From assembly GCA_031370745.1 (NCBI GenBank), contig JANMQX010000013.1:1-8040 (forward strand): a DNA stretch of 8,040 nucleotides, in the 5' to 3' direction. Positions 5,809 to 8,040 of the stretch are shown in pieces. The translations under genes and the position numbers were made by a program. The stretch's first letter is position 1; each line of letters begins with the position of its first letter. This DNA is from JAENVT01 sp031370745 (GTDB lineage Bacteria; Actinomycetota; Acidimicrobiia; Acidimicrobiales; Ilumatobacteraceae). Under the pieces are notes generated by a model. That model was not told where the DNA came from, did not search any database, and worked only from the letters and a program-made list of their open reading frames with translations.

Positions 5809-6750
5809 GTGTCCTCTGCGTTGCCGAGCATCAACGATCCGTGGGCACGCGTCCGTCATACTTCAGCACAGATGTTGAGCAACAGGACGGGCACGGGTGC
5901 GGCACTTGCGTCGACGGTTGCGGCGATCACGCGCATGACCAATTGGCAGCTGATCGATGAACTGCCACTGAGGTTCGATTCGTATCACCCGCAAGGAATG
6001 GCCAAGGTCGGCTCAGCGTGGTGGATCTCCAGTGTCGATGTCAACGCTCGCCGAGGCTTCGTCATGGGCGTCGACAGCGATGGAAACCTCGTCGAACAGG
6101 TCGAAGTCGGCGACGCCCGGCGCTATCACCCCGGCGGGATGGACTTCGACGGTACCGCCTTCTGGGTGCCGTGCGCCGAGTACCGACCCGACTCGACGAC
6201 GAGCGTCTACCGCCTGCAACCCGGGCAAGCGCCACAACGCGCATTCGATGTCGACGACCACGTCGGCGCCATGGCGCGATGCGGGCCGGACGGCGACCTC
6301 GTCGGTTGGTCGTGGGGATCGCGCCGCTTCTATCGATGGTCGATCATCGGTGACCTGCAGACGGTCCGCGTCAATCCCGGCTTCTTCGTCGATCACCAGG
6401 ACTGCCAGTGGCTCGACACAGGCCACCTCCTGTGCGGCGGCGTCGCCGAGGTTGCCCTCGCCGCGGGGCCTGGATGGCTGGGAGGAATCGGTTTGCTCGA
6501 CGTCGACAGCATGCTGATGGTGCGCGAAGTCCCGTTCCCGATCTACTCGGCAGGCTCGGCCCGCGTGGCGACGCACAATCCGTTGTGGGCCGAGACTCGC
6601 GGTGGCAAATTGATCGTGCACCTCTTACCCGACGACGGCATGAGCACGATCCTGTCCTATGCGACGCCGATTGTCGAAGGCACAGCGAACGTCGATCGAT
6701 CCGCGTCAGATCGCTTCGATCGCGTCGGCTCCTCGATCACTTCGTCGTAG
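5809..6750 (+). CDS. DUF6454-like beta-propeller protein of unknown function
   Basis: I do not know a function for this 313-residue protein. Its pattern of repeated strand-rich segments, with WWISSVDVN, HPGGMDFDGTAFWVP, SVYRLQPG, GDLVGWSWGSRRFYRW and WLDTGHLLCGG, is that of a beta-propeller. The early YHPQGMAKVG followed by HPGGMDF resembles the family I know as DUF6454, a label given from memory. The N-terminus is uncertain: GTG 5809 starts just after an in-frame stop at 5785-5787, and ATG 5872 or ATG 5935 (MTNWQLIDELPLRF) are alternatives. The Ala/Thr-rich stretch at residues about 30-42 is a weak candidate signal sequence, but without a clear cleavage site. The last 94 bp overlap the convergent glycosyltransferase. 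The terminal residues after TPIVEG are Ser/Asp/Arg-rich and look disordered. It is separated from the SPFH gene by a hairpin, so it is probably transcribed alone. Confidence 0.65.
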   Translation: MSSALPSINDPWARVRHTSAQMLSNRTGTGAALASTVAAITRMTNWQLIDELPLRFDSYHPQGMAKVGSAWWISSVDVNARRGFVMGVDSDGNLVEQVEVGDARRYHPGGMDFDGTAFWVPCAEYRPDSTTSVYRLQPGQAPQRAFDVDDHVGAMARCGPDGDLVGWSWGSRRFYRWSIIGDLQTVRVNPGFFVDHQDCQWLDTGHLLCGGVAEVALAAGPGWLGGIGLLDVDSMLMVREVPFPIYSAGSARVATHNPLWAETRGGKLIVHLLPDDGMSTILSYATPIVEGTANVDRSASDRFDRVGSSITSS

Positions 6751-8040
6751 AGCTGACCGAACGACCGCGCCGACGAGGCCCACGAGTAGTGCTTGCGAAC
6801 GAACTGCACGCTGCACCGACCACGCTCCACACGCATCGCCCGATCCGACACGGCCTCGACGAGCGCCTCGGCCAGCGCAGCGACATCGTCGGGCGGCACG
6901 AGCCAACCGGTCGGATGGTCGGCATCGACGTTGACGAACGACAGTGGTCCGCCGGTGCTGGTGGCGATCGGCGGGATGCCGGTCGCCATTGCCTCGAGGT
7001 AGACGAGGCCGAACGGTTCATCGACCGATGGCGCTGCGAACACGTCGCTGCAGTTCAAGATCTCGGACAACTCGTCGTGATCTCGCCATCCCACGAAGAA
7101 GACACCTTCGGCACCGAGCCGTTGCACGGTGTCGTAGGGGTGCTCGCCCTCCCACTCGCACGGGAACCCGCCGGTGACGACCAGCACCGATCGGCAATCC
7201 GTTGTGGATCGCATCGTGTGATGCGCCTCGATGAGCAGCTGCAATCGCTTGAATCGCATGAACCTGCCGGCGAACAAGACCACGGGAACCGGTTGACCAT
7301 CGATGTCGGTGAACGCGGAGAGATCAGCAAGGTCATACCGAATCGAACCCGCCGGCTGACCTGGACGCCATCCCCGTGGTTCGTCGACCAGCCAACGCTT
7401 CCACAAGGCCATCCGCCTTGCCGCCGGGCGGACCCGCGGCGAGAAGACCTCGGTGTCGACGCCGCTCGCGATCCTGGCCAAACGAGCCTGGTCGACTGGC
7501 AGCAGCAGTTGCGCCAACTGCTCGTCGAGCGCGCCGACCACGACCACTCGGTTGGAATCAGCGGCCCACCTCCGCATCCGACCGATCCATTGATCGCCGT
7601 ACCGTGCCTTGCCGATCGTTCCATCCTGCACTGATGCCATCATCTTCAACTCGGTGCCGTGGAGGTGGGTGATCACGGGCACGTCTTGCCACACGTTGCG
7701 AACCGCATCGTGCATCGGCGTGAGGTGATGCAGGTGCACGACTTCCGGCCGGACCGCGCGGGAGGCGAAGAATCGGGTCCAGCTGTCGACCTGTCGGGAA
7801 TATGCGGCATCGTCGAGGTCGAGGAAGATCCGATCAGGCACACCCGGCTTGTCTTCGTACGACGCGTGCATGGGAACCTCGGCTGCCATCGCATCGCGAC
7901 CCGAGCGCGAGTCCGCGATGGCGGGCGAGTAGTCGAGCGCTTCGCAGTCGACGCCGCCGAAGAACCGGCGCGCATTCGAACTGTCGTCGAGACCACCGAT
8001 CGAGCCGGCGAACAGGGTGGGCCTCCAACGCGCGCCTGCG
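6657..8040 (-). CDS. Family-4 glycosyltransferase (GT-B fold), N-terminus outside the window
   Basis: Transfers a sugar from an activated (probably nucleotide-diphosphate) donor to an unknown acceptor, at or near the inner membrane face or in the cytosol. At least 460 residues are visible; the frame is open to the right edge without an obvious start. Upstream of the internal ATG at 7889, residues such as TLFAGSIGGLDDSSNARRFF and GVDCEALDYSP read like a true GT-B N-terminal domain, so 7889 is not the start. Later blocks include VVHLHHLTPMHDAV, PVITHLHGTEL, RIASGVDTEVFSPR, VLFAGRFMRFKRLQLLIEAH and the donor-site E-x7-E motif in DEPFGLVYLEAMATG with the STGGP loop, all typical of GT4. The stop TAG is at 6657-6659, inside the convergent DUF6454-like gene. 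The final 20 or so residues are polar and poorly conserved in appearance. Donor and acceptor cannot be inferred. Confidence 0.9.
   Translation of the reverse strand, partial: AGARWRPTLFAGSIGGLDDSSNARRFFGGVDCEALDYSPAIADSRSGRDAMAAEVPMHASYEDKPGVPDRIFLDLDDAAYSRQVDSWTRFFASRAVRPEVVHLHHLTPMHDAVRNVWQDVPVITHLHGTELKMMASVQDGTIGKARYGDQWIGRMRRWAADSNRVVVVGALDEQLAQLLLPVDQARLARIASGVDTEVFSPRVRPAARRMALWKRWLVDEPRGWRPGQPAGSIRYDLADLSAFTDIDGQPVPVVLFAGRFMRFKRLQLLIEAHHTMRSTTDCRSVLVVTGGFPCEWEGEHPYDTVQRLGAEGVFFVGWRDHDELSEILNCSDVFAAPSVDEPFGLVYLEAMATGIPPIATSTGGPLSFVNVDADHPTGWLVPPDDVAALAEALVEAVSDRAMRVERGRCSVQFVRKHYSWASSARSFGQLYDEVIEEPTRSKRSDADRSTFAVPSTIGVA

Noticed and set aside
6408..7634. Long + strand open frame (408 residues) opposite the glycosyltransferase
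   Set aside because: The complementary strand encodes clear GT4 motifs; this frame is Arg/His-rich shadow sequence.
7887..7889. ATG at 7889 as the start of the glycosyltransferase
   Set aside because: The frame continues upstream to the window edge with residues typical of a GT-B N-terminal domain, so the true start is outside the window.

Overview
The window is high-GC DNA (by eye roughly 60-65% G+C) with dense genes, GTG starts and several starts placed 6-7 nt after a TANNNT box, as in leaderless actinobacterial transcripts. With the gene families present (VanA-like Rieske oxygenase, a pterin-dehydratase/VOC fusion, a DUF6454-like propeller protein), this suggests an actinobacterium, perhaps of the Acidimicrobiia/Ilumatobacter type. 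That placement is an inference.

Left part (1-1693) is a mobile-element scar. A short fragment of a tyrosine integrase (27-144) runs into an apparently intact IS256-family insertion sequence (about 142-1528). The element has a full DDE transposase and 30-bp imperfect terminal inverted repeats. Beyond it lies the tail of an unidentified reading frame that ends at 1693.

The middle-left part (1820-4207) holds three same-strand genes that may form a small metabolic cluster: a VanA-type Rieske oxygenase, a two-domain protein with a pterin-4a-carbinolamine-dehydratase-like domain followed by a glyoxalase/VOC domain, and a shortened Asp/Glu/hydantoin-racemase-like protein without the usual second catalytic cysteine. 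The first two genes each have their own leaderless-type promoter box. The third has a ribosome binding site instead.

The middle-right part (4337-5724) is an NfeD-SPFH (stomatin/slipin-like) membrane pair joined by an ATGA stop/start overlap and followed by a perfect 8-bp hairpin. The right part has a DUF6454-like beta-propeller protein (+ strand) that converges on, and overlaps by 94 bp, a family-4 glycosyltransferase on the - strand. The glycosyltransferase reading frame continues past the right edge of the window.

I see no tRNA, rRNA or CRISPR array. Nothing here is clearly a new system. The most unusual items are the second-Cys-less mini racemase in its Rieske/pterin-VOC context, and the IS-interrupted integrase locus.
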